In this document: in pieces, positions 34,401 to 42,184 of the stretch
Position numbering within the stretch: position 1 is the first letter of the stretch
How the letters are laid out: each line of letters opens with the position of its first letter
NCBI RefSeq assembly: GCF_000739655.1
Contig: NZ_BATR01000055.1
Coordinates: 1 to 49,860 of the forward strand
DNA from: Verrucomicrobium sp. BvORR106
GTDB taxonomy: Bacteria > Verrucomicrobiota > Verrucomicrobiia > Verrucomicrobiales > Verrucomicrobiaceae
Length of the DNA stretch: 49,860 nt
Direction: 5' to 3'
Notes under the pieces: model-generated
What the model was told of the DNA's origin: nothing
The model's database searches: none
What the model saw: only the letters and a program-made list of their open reading frames with translations
Program-made: the position numbers and the translations under genes

Positions 34401-34814
34401 CCTTCAGATGCGGTCATCCGCATCTCTGGCGTACTCCAGCATGGTAGTCCCAATGGCGACGGTGTGACCGGCTGGATCATCAGCAGCCGCACCGGTCTGG
34501 TGAAGGAGGCTCAAGTGGCCCCCAATACGGGCCGCAACATGGCCGTCGATCGCCTGGAAGTGAAAGCGGGCGAAACGCTCGATTTCTGCGCCACTCCCGG
34601 CCCGAAGCGAGACAACACCAACGACGGCTATCGCTGGACCCCACGCATTGAACGCCAGGACTCCGCCGCCACCGGTTTCACCATTTGGACCGATGCCGGT
34701 CGCGATTTCGTCGGCCCCGGCCACTGGCCGCTCAATCTCGCCCGGCCCCAGAGCCCCCTTTCTCAGCTCGCCCACGTATTGCTTATGAGCAACGAATTCC
34801 AGTTTGTCGAATAA
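31455..34814 (+). CDS. Planctomycete-type cytochrome c, DUF1549 and DUF1553 protein
   Basis: The 1119-residue protein has a signal peptide (about 1-26), so it acts outside the cytoplasm. A haem-binding planctomycete cytochrome domain follows, with C50-x2-C53-H54 (SCQDCHGG) and GNPEGSKL. DUF1549 spans about 170-380 with a second CARCHDH (C352, C355, H356), and DUF1553 begins near 650 (GRLELAKLISSKDNPLTARV). The last 31 residues are the normal DUF1553 end (LAHVLLMSNEFQFVE), but residues about 904-1088 before it are an inserted beta-rich domain. Such proteins occur with DUF1501 partners and sulfatases in polysaccharide-degrading bacteria; their reaction is unproven. The ATG at 31455 was chosen for its signal peptide over a TTG at 31392. 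Confidence 0.9.
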   Translation: MASKFSIHALLGGLIAAAPGLLAAEAQPTFPGDQIEFFEKNVRPILVESCQDCHGGHRHENGLRLDSRAAILRGSDYGQIVVAGNPEGSKLLKAVKHAPGVEAMPKKGDKLSASQVAALEKWVAMGLPWPQEKEQAVGHHDKPSWQEHWAFQKVAKPAEPALTKLKGEVKNGVDKYVAAKLEEAKLAFAPAADRATLGRRLYLDLTGLQPTFEDLQKFVNDKSPDAVAKLVDQLLDSPRYGERWARHWLDVARYSDVDGYRAGGVDNRFPYSFTYRDWVVQALNKDLPYDQFITQQLAADKLLPPAQGQADPSLAALGFLTIGDYFLGDRLLQNDDRIDVVSRGLLGLTVACARCHDHKYDPIPSKDYYALYSVFNSSETPDKLPVIGEAADKAAAEDFKTKVAAIEKDMQTFRQEVYGDIRNSARLREYLVFARKALDLQSEQFRGEAGKAKLRDRYADGLRDMVKRNAYVAKPHPVMLAWKKLSDLPDGEFAAKAPALVQELTKPESPVNAVVKNELAKRPAPKSFDEVAGLYSDVFVTCITGKEPDNADWQAVRAMLMDGKSPMSVPVDQIDRFFTRKDREHMTQLENKITKLELTSEGAPQRAMVMLDKEKPADVKVMIRGNPGRQGEPAPRGFLTALGGQKFSEGSGRLELAKLISSKDNPLTARVIVNRVWMHHFGKPLVSQPSDFGVQTPKPEQAALLDYLAASFMEQGWSLKKLHRLILTSRTYQQSSVTTPEKETKDAENNLLSHFNRQRLDYENMRDSLLQVSGALNVAKVGGRSTLPETPDADSRRSVYIFVNRYEQATVPATFDFANPDTLSPQRFVTTVPQQTLFLMNSPFMKSRADQVAQKVPANNSGIDSESLKVLYRQVLLREPSPDEVEMAGRFVNDAGSLQSGSPFTWEFGYGNVKRDAPNGPVNVQFNGFKKFFNDKKMGIVWQGGDKVPDPVSNYTFARLSDGKITSHTGDGDMANIIRWVAPSDAVIRISGVLQHGSPNGDGVTGWIISSRTGLVKEAQVAPNTGRNMAVDRLEVKAGETLDFCATPGPKRDNTNDGYRWTPRIERQDSAATGFTIWTDAGRDFVGPGHWPLNLARPQSPLSQLAHVLLMSNEFQFVE

Positions 34815-34823
34815 GCACGCGAG

Positions 34824-34858
34824 CCATTCCGCATTCCGAACTCCCCATTCCGCATTCC
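34824..34858. repeat. Direct repeats CCATTCCGCATTCC between the DUF1553 and DUF1501 genes
   Basis: The 14-bp unit occurs at 34824-34837 and 34845-34858, with GAACTCC between the copies. It resembles the CATTCCTAATTCC units at the ends of the S23 cassette, so it may be an empty or decayed end of the same kind of element. Confidence 0.5.
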
Positions 34859-34859
34859 T

Positions 34860-36308
34860 ATGTCTCACCACGGTTTTAATCCAGAACACTCCTTCCTGAC
34901 CCGCCGGCAGATGCTGAATCGCATTGGCATGGGCTTTGGGACGATGGCGCTGGGGCAGTTGTTTGGAGGCATGGCGTCTGCGGCGGTGAGCAATCCGCTG
35001 GCCCAGCGCAGTTCCCAGTACGCCCCCAAGGCCAAGCGGGTGGTGCATCTGTTCATGAACGGCGGCCCGTCCCATGTGGACACGTTCGACCCCAAGCCCA
35101 TGCTGACCAAGTATGATGGCAAGGTGCTGCCGAACACGCTGCGCACGGAGCGGCCCACGGGGGCTGGCTTGAAGTCTCCGTTCGAGTTCAGGAAATACGG
35201 TCAGAGCGGACTGGAGGTGAGCGATCTGTTCTCCCACACCGCCCAGCATGCGGATGACATGTGCGTGATCCGCTCCATGCACGCCGATGTGCCGAACCAT
35301 GAGCCTTCCCTTGGTCTCATGAACTGCGGCGAGTCGCGCCTGAACCGTCCGAGCCTCGGATCCTGGATCACCTACGGCCTGGGTTCAGAAAACCAGAATC
35401 TTCCTGGCTACATCGCCATGTGCCCCGGCGGCATGCCCATCCGCCGTACGAAGAACTGGCAGTCCGCCTTCCTTCCCAGCGCCTATCAAGGCACCTACAT
35501 CAACACCAACAATGAAGAGGTGGAGAAGCTGGTGGAGTTCATCAAGAACCCCTCGCTGGATTTCAAGCAGCAGCGCCGCCAGCTCGACCTGTTGACCCAG
35601 CTTAACGAGCGGCACCTCGCCGAGCGCCAGAAGGATCAGCAGCTTGAGGCCCGGGTGCAGAGCTATGAACTGGCCTACCGCATGCAGATGGAGGCCAGTG
35701 ATGCCTTTGACATCAGCAAAGAGCCTCAGTGGGTGATCGACATGTACGGCGCCAAGCCGGGCCGTGAGAACGCCTTTGCCCGCCAGTGCCTCATTGCCCG
35801 CCGCCTCCTGGAGCGTGGCGTGCGCTTCCTGCAGCTCTGGACCGGCGACGGTCAGCCATGGGACAACCACGATGAGATTCTCGAGCACAAAAAGCTCGCG
35901 GAACGCACGGACAAGCCCATCGGCGCACTCATGACCGATCTGAAGATGCGTGGGTTGTTTGATGAAACTCTCCTCTTCTGGGGTGGTGAGTTCGGTCGTA
36001 CTCCGTCCGTGGAGCTACCCACTCCGGGATCCAACGCTGGCAAGCAGCGCGGTCGCGACCACAACCACTACGGCTTCAGCATGTGGATGGCGGGCGGCGG
36101 CGTGAAAGGCGGCCAAGCCTACGGGGCGACGGACGAATTTGGCTTCCAGGCCGTGGAGAACAAGATGCACGTGCGCGACCTGCACGCCACCATCCTCGCC
36201 CTGCTTGGGTTTAACCACGAGAAGTTCACCTACAAGTACGCCGGTCTCGACTTCCGCCTCACGGGTGTGGAGGATGGTCCGAAGGTGGTGCGTGAGCTGA
36301 TGGCGTAG
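34860..36308 (+). CDS. DUF1501 family exported protein (sulfatase-like fold)
   Basis: This 482-residue protein begins with a Tat-type signal (TRRQMLNRIGMGFGTMALG). The body shows the family landmarks: HLFMNGGPSHVDTFDPKP (about 62-80), DDMCVIRSMHADVPNHEPS, and a late GGEFGRTP followed by GRDHNHYGFSMWMAGGG. The fold belongs to the alkaline phosphatase/sulfatase superfamily, with Asp and His residues placed as metal ligands, but it lacks the sulfatase C/S-x-P-x-R signature. Its enzymatic role is not established. The gene is 45 bp downstream of the DUF1549/DUF1553 gene; the two families are almost always paired and probably act together in the periplasm. Confidence 0.92.
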   Translation: MSHHGFNPEHSFLTRRQMLNRIGMGFGTMALGQLFGGMASAAVSNPLAQRSSQYAPKAKRVVHLFMNGGPSHVDTFDPKPMLTKYDGKVLPNTLRTERPTGAGLKSPFEFRKYGQSGLEVSDLFSHTAQHADDMCVIRSMHADVPNHEPSLGLMNCGESRLNRPSLGSWITYGLGSENQNLPGYIAMCPGGMPIRRTKNWQSAFLPSAYQGTYINTNNEEVEKLVEFIKNPSLDFKQQRRQLDLLTQLNERHLAERQKDQQLEARVQSYELAYRMQMEASDAFDISKEPQWVIDMYGAKPGRENAFARQCLIARRLLERGVRFLQLWTGDGQPWDNHDEILEHKKLAERTDKPIGALMTDLKMRGLFDETLLFWGGEFGRTPSVELPTPGSNAGKQRGRDHNHYGFSMWMAGGGVKGGQAYGATDEFGFQAVENKMHVRDLHATILALLGFNHEKFTYKYAGLDFRLTGVEDGPKVVRELMA

Positions 36309-36332
36309 GGTTGGGGGTTGTCCTGTTGGCGC

Positions 36333-36535
36333 TTCAAAAGCCGCGGCAGCGTCTTGGAGTGCTGGCGGCTTGACGCCGCTTTCGCTGGCTGGTGGAGGTG
36401 GTTGTGCCTTGAACCTTGGTCCGGCTGGTTGATGTGTGCGGTGGTGTTGGGCTTCGCTGGTGCGTTACCGTCCTTCGTGTTTTGTCGTGGTCAGAAAACG
36501 GTGTCGAGCCACCGTACTCCAAGAGGCTTCGCGAC
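36333..36535 (+). repeat. REPIN-like palindromic element, copy A
   Basis: The ~203-bp element has two inverted arms. The left arm carries GCGTCTTGGAGT and a GCGGC-TTGAC-GCCGC hairpin. The right arm carries ACGGTG-TCGAGC-CACCGT and ACTCCAAGAGGC. It lies directly after the DUF1501 gene. Together with copy B it fills most of the 574-bp gap 36309-36882, in which I see no gene. Confidence 0.8.
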
Positions 36536-36608
36536 AGCGGGCGTGATGGGGGCGCGGTTGACGAGGGAGGTTGGATGCTCTGGGTGAGGTCAATTTCAGA
36601 TTGCCCTC

Positions 36609-36817
36609 TCAAAGGTCGCGGCAGCGTCTTGGAGTGCTGGCGGCTTGACGCCGCTTTCGCCGGCTGGTGGAGGTGGTTGTGCCTTGAACCTTGAACCTTG
36701 GTCCGGCGGGTTGGCGTATGCGGTGCCGTTGGGCTTCGCTGGTGCGTTGTCGCCCTTCGCGTTTGGTCGCGGTCAGAAAACGGTGTCGAGCCACCGTACT
36801 CCAAGACGCTTCGCGAC
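36609..36817 (+). repeat. REPIN-like palindromic element, copy B
   Basis: A second copy in the same orientation, 73 bp after copy A, of about 209 bp. The arms are as in copy A, with GCGTCTTGGAGT at the left and ACTCCAAGACGC at the right. A short GAACCTT duplication in the middle makes it longer than the others. A possible decayed right arm (CCGTACTCCAA) follows near 36864. Confidence 0.8.
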
Positions 36818-36882
36818 GATTGGAGGTGCTGGAGTTAAGACGCGGATGATAGTTTGAATGTATCCGTACTCCAACGAGACCG

Positions 36883-38889
36883 CTACGACGCAGAACCACC
36901 TCCGCCGCCCGGCTGTTCGGGCAGCAACTTCACCACGACCCACAGCAATCCACCCGCGACGGCGGCGAGGGCGACCCACAGAAAGACCGATCCGGCACCG
37001 GATTCATCTTCTGCTTTGCGCTTGCCAGGTGCGAGGGCTTCCTCGGAGCCCAGGGTGGCGGTGGATGGGGTGGCCAGATTGAGTTCCCGCTCCACGAGCC
37101 GCAAGTCGTAGCGTGGGGCAGGCACAGATGGATGATCGTAGTAGAGGAACACCGGAGCTCCGCTGGGCAGGGCTTGGAACTTCAGGCGTACCACTTGATA
37201 GGAACCATGCACCGCGGTGATCTCCATGGGCGTGTTGTCACCGTTGTCCGCCTCAATCCAAATCTCCTTGCCTACAGCGTGGGTGTTTAGCGGCAGGGTC
37301 AAGGTTTTCCCCTCCTCACGATTTCTCACGGTCACGCTGCCCAGGATGGCGGAGTAGTGCTGAGACGAGCCGGAGCGATTGGGGCGTGTTTCCAGGACGG
37401 TCAACGTTCTTTCATAAACCCGGGTCGGAGTGGCAACCTCCAGCCGTTGCAGCGGCAGGTTCTCAAAGGGCAGATCGAGTTTCCACCGTGACCAGGTGAG
37501 GCGCTTGGGATCTTGTGTCAAAGTCACTGGCAGGGAAATGGTGCGGGTAGGGCGCTCCGGCAGCACCAGGTAGGGCAGTTGACGTCCGTCCTGAACGAGG
37601 CGCAGATCGCCGAGGTCATGGTGGCAAGACGCCTCAAGATCGAGTTCGAGGAGTTGCACGCCGGGCTGCGTGATCAGCACCGGCTTCCTCCTCCGCCAGC
37701 TGTTGGTGTCGATGACGCTGCCTGATTCTGCAAACTGGCCGAGGACGCCGTCCTTGCGGTAGCCAGGGTTGGCCTGGAGCTCCCCGACGGTCGCGGTGCC
37801 GCTCTGTGCCGACTTCAATCGCGACGAGAGCGCGGAGAGGTCATAGTACGGCGCGATAGCCAGAGGATTGCCGCTGTACAGTTTCCATTCTCCCAGGGCC
37901 TGGGCCGCAAAAAGTAGATGCGCGGGATAGCGGGTGGCTTCGACGCCATCAACCTTGAGCGGCGGGCTGTCCCCGTTCTCGATGTCCAACACCAGTTGAC
38001 CACCCAAAGCCTGACGATGCACAGGAAGCTCCAAAGAGGAGGCGTTGAGGTCGTCTGCCTGCATGCGGAACACGGTGCCGTCTGCAAGAGGGGAGCCTGT
38101 CGCCTCAGGTGAGGTGCTGGCGTTGCTCAGCGCCACCTTCCGGCTGAAAACGGGATCCGTGGTTTGCAGCCGGAGCGTGCCCAGCCAGGCATGTGGGGTT
38201 TGTAAAGTCAGATGAAGGCGGGTGCGGCCGGGGAGTTCCTCTGTCTTCGATACGGTGACGCTTTCCTTGATGGTGGCCGAGGCGCTACGGGGCAGCTCCA
38301 CGGAGGCCCCCGTGAACGCCACGGGAGGAGACTTCCGGTCATCGAGGGTGATGCGAAGTTGTTTCCAAGATCCGGTTGGAAACGCAAGTCGGAGCCGGCT
38401 GCTGCCATCCCGCTGGCGAAAGACAATGCCGGACTCGCCGATCGGCTGCCAGGTGGCTCCGTCCTGGGAGCCCTCCAGCGTCACGGCTTTGAGGAAGGTG
38501 GCGGTGGCTGCTTCCAGAGTGAGCGCACGGATGGGTTCTCCGGGCGGCACTGCCATCTCCAGATAGGTCTTGTCACCTTCGATCCGAGCTCGGAATTCGG
38601 AAACTGTCCGCGTGGCGACTGTCTCCTGCTGGGGCCATTGCAGCAGGAAAGGGGTTTCCTCACCCGCTGGATTGAGGAGGCGCAAGTCCTGCAGATCCTG
38701 TTGGGCGGCACCGTGGGTGGTGGAGGGGATCTCGATTCGGACAAAGCCTGCCGCTGCCGGCGTCACATTCTGCATGTGCCGCCAGTCTGCCAACGGAAGG
38801 GCGCTGTTTTCCTGCGCCCGCGCGGAGGCCGCCGTCAAAATGACGGCGAGCGAGAGCCACCAAGTCAGAGGGGAAGACGGGGTTTTCAT
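36883..38889 (-). CDS. DUF3999 family membrane-anchored protein
   Basis: The 668-residue protein has a Sec signal peptide (about 10-25, cleavage near ARA), a long beta-rich periplasmic region with several jelly-roll-like segments, and one C-terminal membrane helix (about 635-657) followed by a short glycine-rich tail. This matches DUF3999, whose usual neighbour is a DUF2339 protein. Here its start overlaps the DUF2339 stop (ATGA), so the two are translated together and probably form one complex. The beta domains could bind carbohydrate or cell-envelope material, but no catalytic residues are evident. The REPIN copies lie just beyond its stop codon. Confidence 0.85.
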   Translation of the reverse strand: MKTPSSPLTWWLSLAVILTAASARAQENSALPLADWRHMQNVTPAAAGFVRIEIPSTTHGAAQQDLQDLRLLNPAGEETPFLLQWPQQETVATRTVSEFRARIEGDKTYLEMAVPPGEPIRALTLEAATATFLKAVTLEGSQDGATWQPIGESGIVFRQRDGSSRLRLAFPTGSWKQLRITLDDRKSPPVAFTGASVELPRSASATIKESVTVSKTEELPGRTRLHLTLQTPHAWLGTLRLQTTDPVFSRKVALSNASTSPEATGSPLADGTVFRMQADDLNASSLELPVHRQALGGQLVLDIENGDSPPLKVDGVEATRYPAHLLFAAQALGEWKLYSGNPLAIAPYYDLSALSSRLKSAQSGTATVGELQANPGYRKDGVLGQFAESGSVIDTNSWRRRKPVLITQPGVQLLELDLEASCHHDLGDLRLVQDGRQLPYLVLPERPTRTISLPVTLTQDPKRLTWSRWKLDLPFENLPLQRLEVATPTRVYERTLTVLETRPNRSGSSQHYSAILGSVTVRNREEGKTLTLPLNTHAVGKEIWIEADNGDNTPMEITAVHGSYQVVRLKFQALPSGAPVFLYYDHPSVPAPRYDLRLVERELNLATPSTATLGSEEALAPGKRKAEDESGAGSVFLWVALAAVAGGLLWVVVKLLPEQPGGGGGSAS

Positions 38890-41800
38890 GCTTCGTCAGT
38901 AGGGTGGCTGCGGTCCAGGAACTTCTGGTAGAGGAACGAGGCGGCAAGCGCGATGAGGGCCACGACAATGAGGGCACCGATGCGGTAGATGCTGCCGATG
39001 TTGGCGAGATCGTGGAAGAAGAGCTTCAATAAGGTGACCGCGAGCAGTCCGATGCCGGCGTAGCGGGTCGCCGCCGTGCGCAGCCAGAAGCCGAGCCCGA
39101 GCAGACCCAGGGCGAACAGACCCCAGGAGATGCTGGTGGTCATGTCACGGGCAAAGTTTCCGTCAAAGTTGAAGACGATGAAGCGCTGGCCGGGAGCAGT
39201 GAAGAAGTCGGCGATCTCAATGTTGAGCAATAGGAAGAGCAGCACTCCGCCGAGGGCACAGAAGAGACTCCGGAGATTGATGTCCCACAGTTTGTGACGT
39301 GGCGGTGCCAGCCACCAGGCGGCGAGGATGAGCGCGGCGGCGGCCAAGCCGTAGGTGTACAGGTGCCAGTTCAGGATGGGCGTCTCGCTGCGCGGGTAAT
39401 AGGTAAGTACGGCAGGGTTGAGCGCCAGCCGGACAAAGGCGGCGATGAGGAGGCCCGCACCCGTGGCGCGGAGTCCGCCGTGGGGCACACGACGATACAG
39501 CCAGCACAGAGCGGCTCCTTCAAAGGCCCAGCCAAGCGTGATCCACTGTCTTTCAAACTGAATGGGGAAGATGAGGGTGATGAAGAAGAGGCCCACAGCG
39601 CCGAACCAGGCCAGCTGCGCGACGCGGGCGGGATTGTCGGCAGAGTGCCGTTTCAGCACCATCATCAGGCTCAGGAGAGGCGGCGCCGCGAAGGCGGCGG
39701 GCAGCAGTCCCATCACATTGTTCGGCCAGGTGTCTTTCACCAAGGCATGGACCAGCAGGAAAGCGCCTACACCGGAGAGCGCGGCAGCCGCCCAGGGGAG
39801 AATGGCCTGCTCAAAGACCTTGCGGAAGATGAAGGGATAAAGGGTGAACAGGAGGTAGAAGCCCAGGTACCAGAAGAGCGGTTGCCAGGGGGAGTGGATG
39901 TCAAAGCGGTGCACGTGCCAGGAGATCTGCAGGCCCAGGCTGCACAGCATGGCCACCGGGGGAAGGCTGCCAATGCCGCTGACTCGCGTAAGTCCCAGCA
40001 TGAAGAGAGTCAGGACCAGGGCTGCGCCAAAGATCGGAGCTGGGTTCGGCATCGGGATGTGCAGCGATGCCATGATGAGCAGGAAGAACGGCAGGGTGGC
40101 CGAGCTGATGGGCAACCACTCTGCAAGATTGTTCGGGAGCAGGTTGCGGTCCCCAATCTCGCTGGGCTGGGAGGCCAGGACCCGGCGCGAGAGGAAACAA
40201 CTGGCGGCGATGAAGACCACGGCAAACCCACAGAGGATGGTGAGAAAGCCGGGCATGCTGTCGGTGGAGGCCGGCAGCCGGAGCAGCCAGCCCAGCGTGG
40301 TGAAGAGGGTGAGGACGATCGCGGTCAACACCGGCAACAGGGCGCGGGTCACCACCGCCAGGCCGATGATGAGCAGGTTCACCAGCAGGATGGCAGGCCA
40401 GACGAGCAGGGGCACTGAGGTGAGCCGGAAAATCGGCAGCATCATCAGCAGGAGCGCCACCACGGGAACGAAGCCCGCAATGGTCTGCGGTGTGCCAGGA
40501 TGGCGGCGTGCCCACACCACGCTGAAGGCGGTGTGCATGAAGCCGAACACCAGATAGATCACCAGCGCGGCGGGCAGCATCTCAGCCGTCAGCTGATGTG
40601 TGCTCCAGATCGAGAGGTGGGTAAAGGTGAGCAGGCCGACGATGGCTTGAGCGGCGCGCACGCGGGGCTCGATCCAGACCGTGGCCAAAGCGGCAACATT
40701 CACCAGCAAGACCAAGGTGTAGAGTAGTCCGGGGCGCTGGGTGATTTCGGTATGATCAAAGAAGGAAAAGGCGATGATGAGCGCGCTGCCGCAGAGCGCG
40801 AGGGCCGAGCCCACGGGATAGAGGTCCTCGTCCTCGCGACGCTTCGACCACCAGGCCCCGGCGGTGAAGAGGAAGGCAAACCAGAGGAAGACGCCCACCA
40901 CGATCCAGGTTTTGGGCCCGTACATATAGCCTTCGCTAGAGAAGAACTTCTCCATCCAGCCCAGCTGCATGATAATGGTGCCCGCAGCCCCCAGCGCGGT
41001 GAGGTGAAGCCAGCGCATCTTCTTGGCTACCGCGATCAATCCAACGTCGAGCAGCGTGATGTAGCCGAACAGTCCCCAAGGGTTGTCGTGACCGGTGGAG
41101 CAGAGGATGGGAGTAAGGAAACCACCCACCATGCCCAAAACCGCCACCACCATGGCATTCATCCGCACTGCCAAGAGGAAGGCAACGGCGGTGATCAACG
41201 TCATGAACCCGAAGGTGGTGATGGCGTTGAAAAACGGGAAGCGGTAAAGCGCGTGGGCCGCAAAGGTCACCCCGTACAGCACCAGTACACCCGTGGCGCA
41301 CAAGGTGTGAGCCAGCACGGTGTAGGTTTTTTGGGCGCTCAACTTCAATCCACCCACGGTGAGGCCAATGCCGAACACAAATCCGATGGCAACGCGGACC
41401 GACGGCGGAATCAGGTTCTGCTCAAAGGCATACTTCACAAAGAAGACGATGCCGAGGAAGAGAGCCAGACCACCCAGCCAGGCGAAGAGCTTCACACCCA
41501 TGAATTGCTCCAGGGTGAAGGCGGGTTTTTCCTGAACCGGCTTCCGGGCCGCTGCCGGCAACGGCATGGGTGGAGGCATGACGGGCGGGGCGGATTCGCG
41601 GGTGGACACCGGTGCCAGTGTCGAGGCCGGAGGCAGAGGGGGAGGAGCGAGCGGTTCGGGGCTGGTTTCTTCCACCGCGGCGGAAGCCGGTACGGGCTCC
41701 AGCGTTTCCGTCAGCACGGGTGTAGGTGCAGGCGCTACCTGTTCCAGCGGCGGAGGTGGTGGCGCTGTAGAAGGTTGGGAGACCGTCTGGGGTTCTGGCG

Positions 41801-42053
41801 AGACCGGAGGCGTCGCTGCCTGGGCGGCAGTAGCAGATGGGGCCACCCCATCCCGCAGCTGACTTTCCAGTTCGCCGATGCGACGGTTCATCTGGTATTG
41901 CTGATCGGTCAGGCGGGAGAGCGCCTGGCGGAGCTGTTCCTCGAGCGCTGCGGTTTTGTCCCGCGCAGAGCGTGAGACGATGGCCGCCCGGATGGGCAGG
42001 ACGAAGACCAGCACCACAAAGGCGAGGAGGAAAAGAAGGCCAATGACTTCCAT
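38886..42053 (-). CDS. DUF2339 family polytopic membrane protein
   Basis: This 1055-residue protein starts with a membrane helix (MEVIGLLFLLAFVV) and a short coiled coil (about 28-60, ALEEQLRQALSRLTDQQYQMNR). A long Pro/Ala/Thr-rich linker follows (about 65-175). The rest is a large array of hydrophobic segments, about 20 or more, beginning at LFAWLGGLALFLGIVFFVKYAFE, which is the DUF2339 signature. The function of the family is unknown; size and topology suggest a transporter or envelope scaffold. The ATG at 42053 was chosen; an upstream in-frame start at 42167 would add a polar extension and run into the LysR promoter region. It is divergent from the LysR gene. Confidence 0.88.
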   Translation of the reverse strand: MEVIGLLFLLAFVVLVFVLPIRAAIVSRSARDKTAALEEQLRQALSRLTDQQYQMNRRIGELESQLRDGVAPSATAAQAATPPVSPEPQTVSQPSTAPPPPPLEQVAPAPTPVLTETLEPVPASAAVEETSPEPLAPPPLPPASTLAPVSTRESAPPVMPPPMPLPAAARKPVQEKPAFTLEQFMGVKLFAWLGGLALFLGIVFFVKYAFEQNLIPPSVRVAIGFVFGIGLTVGGLKLSAQKTYTVLAHTLCATGVLVLYGVTFAAHALYRFPFFNAITTFGFMTLITAVAFLLAVRMNAMVVAVLGMVGGFLTPILCSTGHDNPWGLFGYITLLDVGLIAVAKKMRWLHLTALGAAGTIIMQLGWMEKFFSSEGYMYGPKTWIVVGVFLWFAFLFTAGAWWSKRREDEDLYPVGSALALCGSALIIAFSFFDHTEITQRPGLLYTLVLLVNVAALATVWIEPRVRAAQAIVGLLTFTHLSIWSTHQLTAEMLPAALVIYLVFGFMHTAFSVVWARRHPGTPQTIAGFVPVVALLLMMLPIFRLTSVPLLVWPAILLVNLLIIGLAVVTRALLPVLTAIVLTLFTTLGWLLRLPASTDSMPGFLTILCGFAVVFIAASCFLSRRVLASQPSEIGDRNLLPNNLAEWLPISSATLPFFLLIMASLHIPMPNPAPIFGAALVLTLFMLGLTRVSGIGSLPPVAMLCSLGLQISWHVHRFDIHSPWQPLFWYLGFYLLFTLYPFIFRKVFEQAILPWAAAALSGVGAFLLVHALVKDTWPNNVMGLLPAAFAAPPLLSLMMVLKRHSADNPARVAQLAWFGAVGLFFITLIFPIQFERQWITLGWAFEGAALCWLYRRVPHGGLRATGAGLLIAAFVRLALNPAVLTYYPRSETPILNWHLYTYGLAAAALILAAWWLAPPRHKLWDINLRSLFCALGGVLLFLLLNIEIADFFTAPGQRFIVFNFDGNFARDMTTSISWGLFALGLLGLGFWLRTAATRYAGIGLLAVTLLKLFFHDLANIGSIYRIGALIVVALIALAASFLYQKFLDRSHPTDEA

Positions 42054-42184
42054 GCGACGTGCCGGGCGGTTGGTCCCGGTATAGAACCCTAGTCTGGGAC
42101 GGGGTGACGACGAATGGAAATTGATAAAGTTTGACCGTGTATTGATGGACTGAATACAGTGGGCCATCCCCAGCCCGACCCTGA

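Noticed and set aside
36333-36817. Possible CRISPR-like repeat pair
   Set aside because: The repeats are about 205 bp, palindromic and only two in tandem. There are no short regular spacers and no cas genes.
36318-36857. Several short open frames sharing RGSVLECWRLDAAF and SSHRTPR segments
   Set aside because: The shared peptides are translations of the REPIN-like repeats, and the same peptides recur at copy C. They are not genes.
39294-41975. Long plus-strand open frames opposite the DUF2339 gene
   Set aside because: Their Gly/Glu/Arg/Gln-rich translations are antisense artefacts; the minus strand encodes a convincing polytopic protein.
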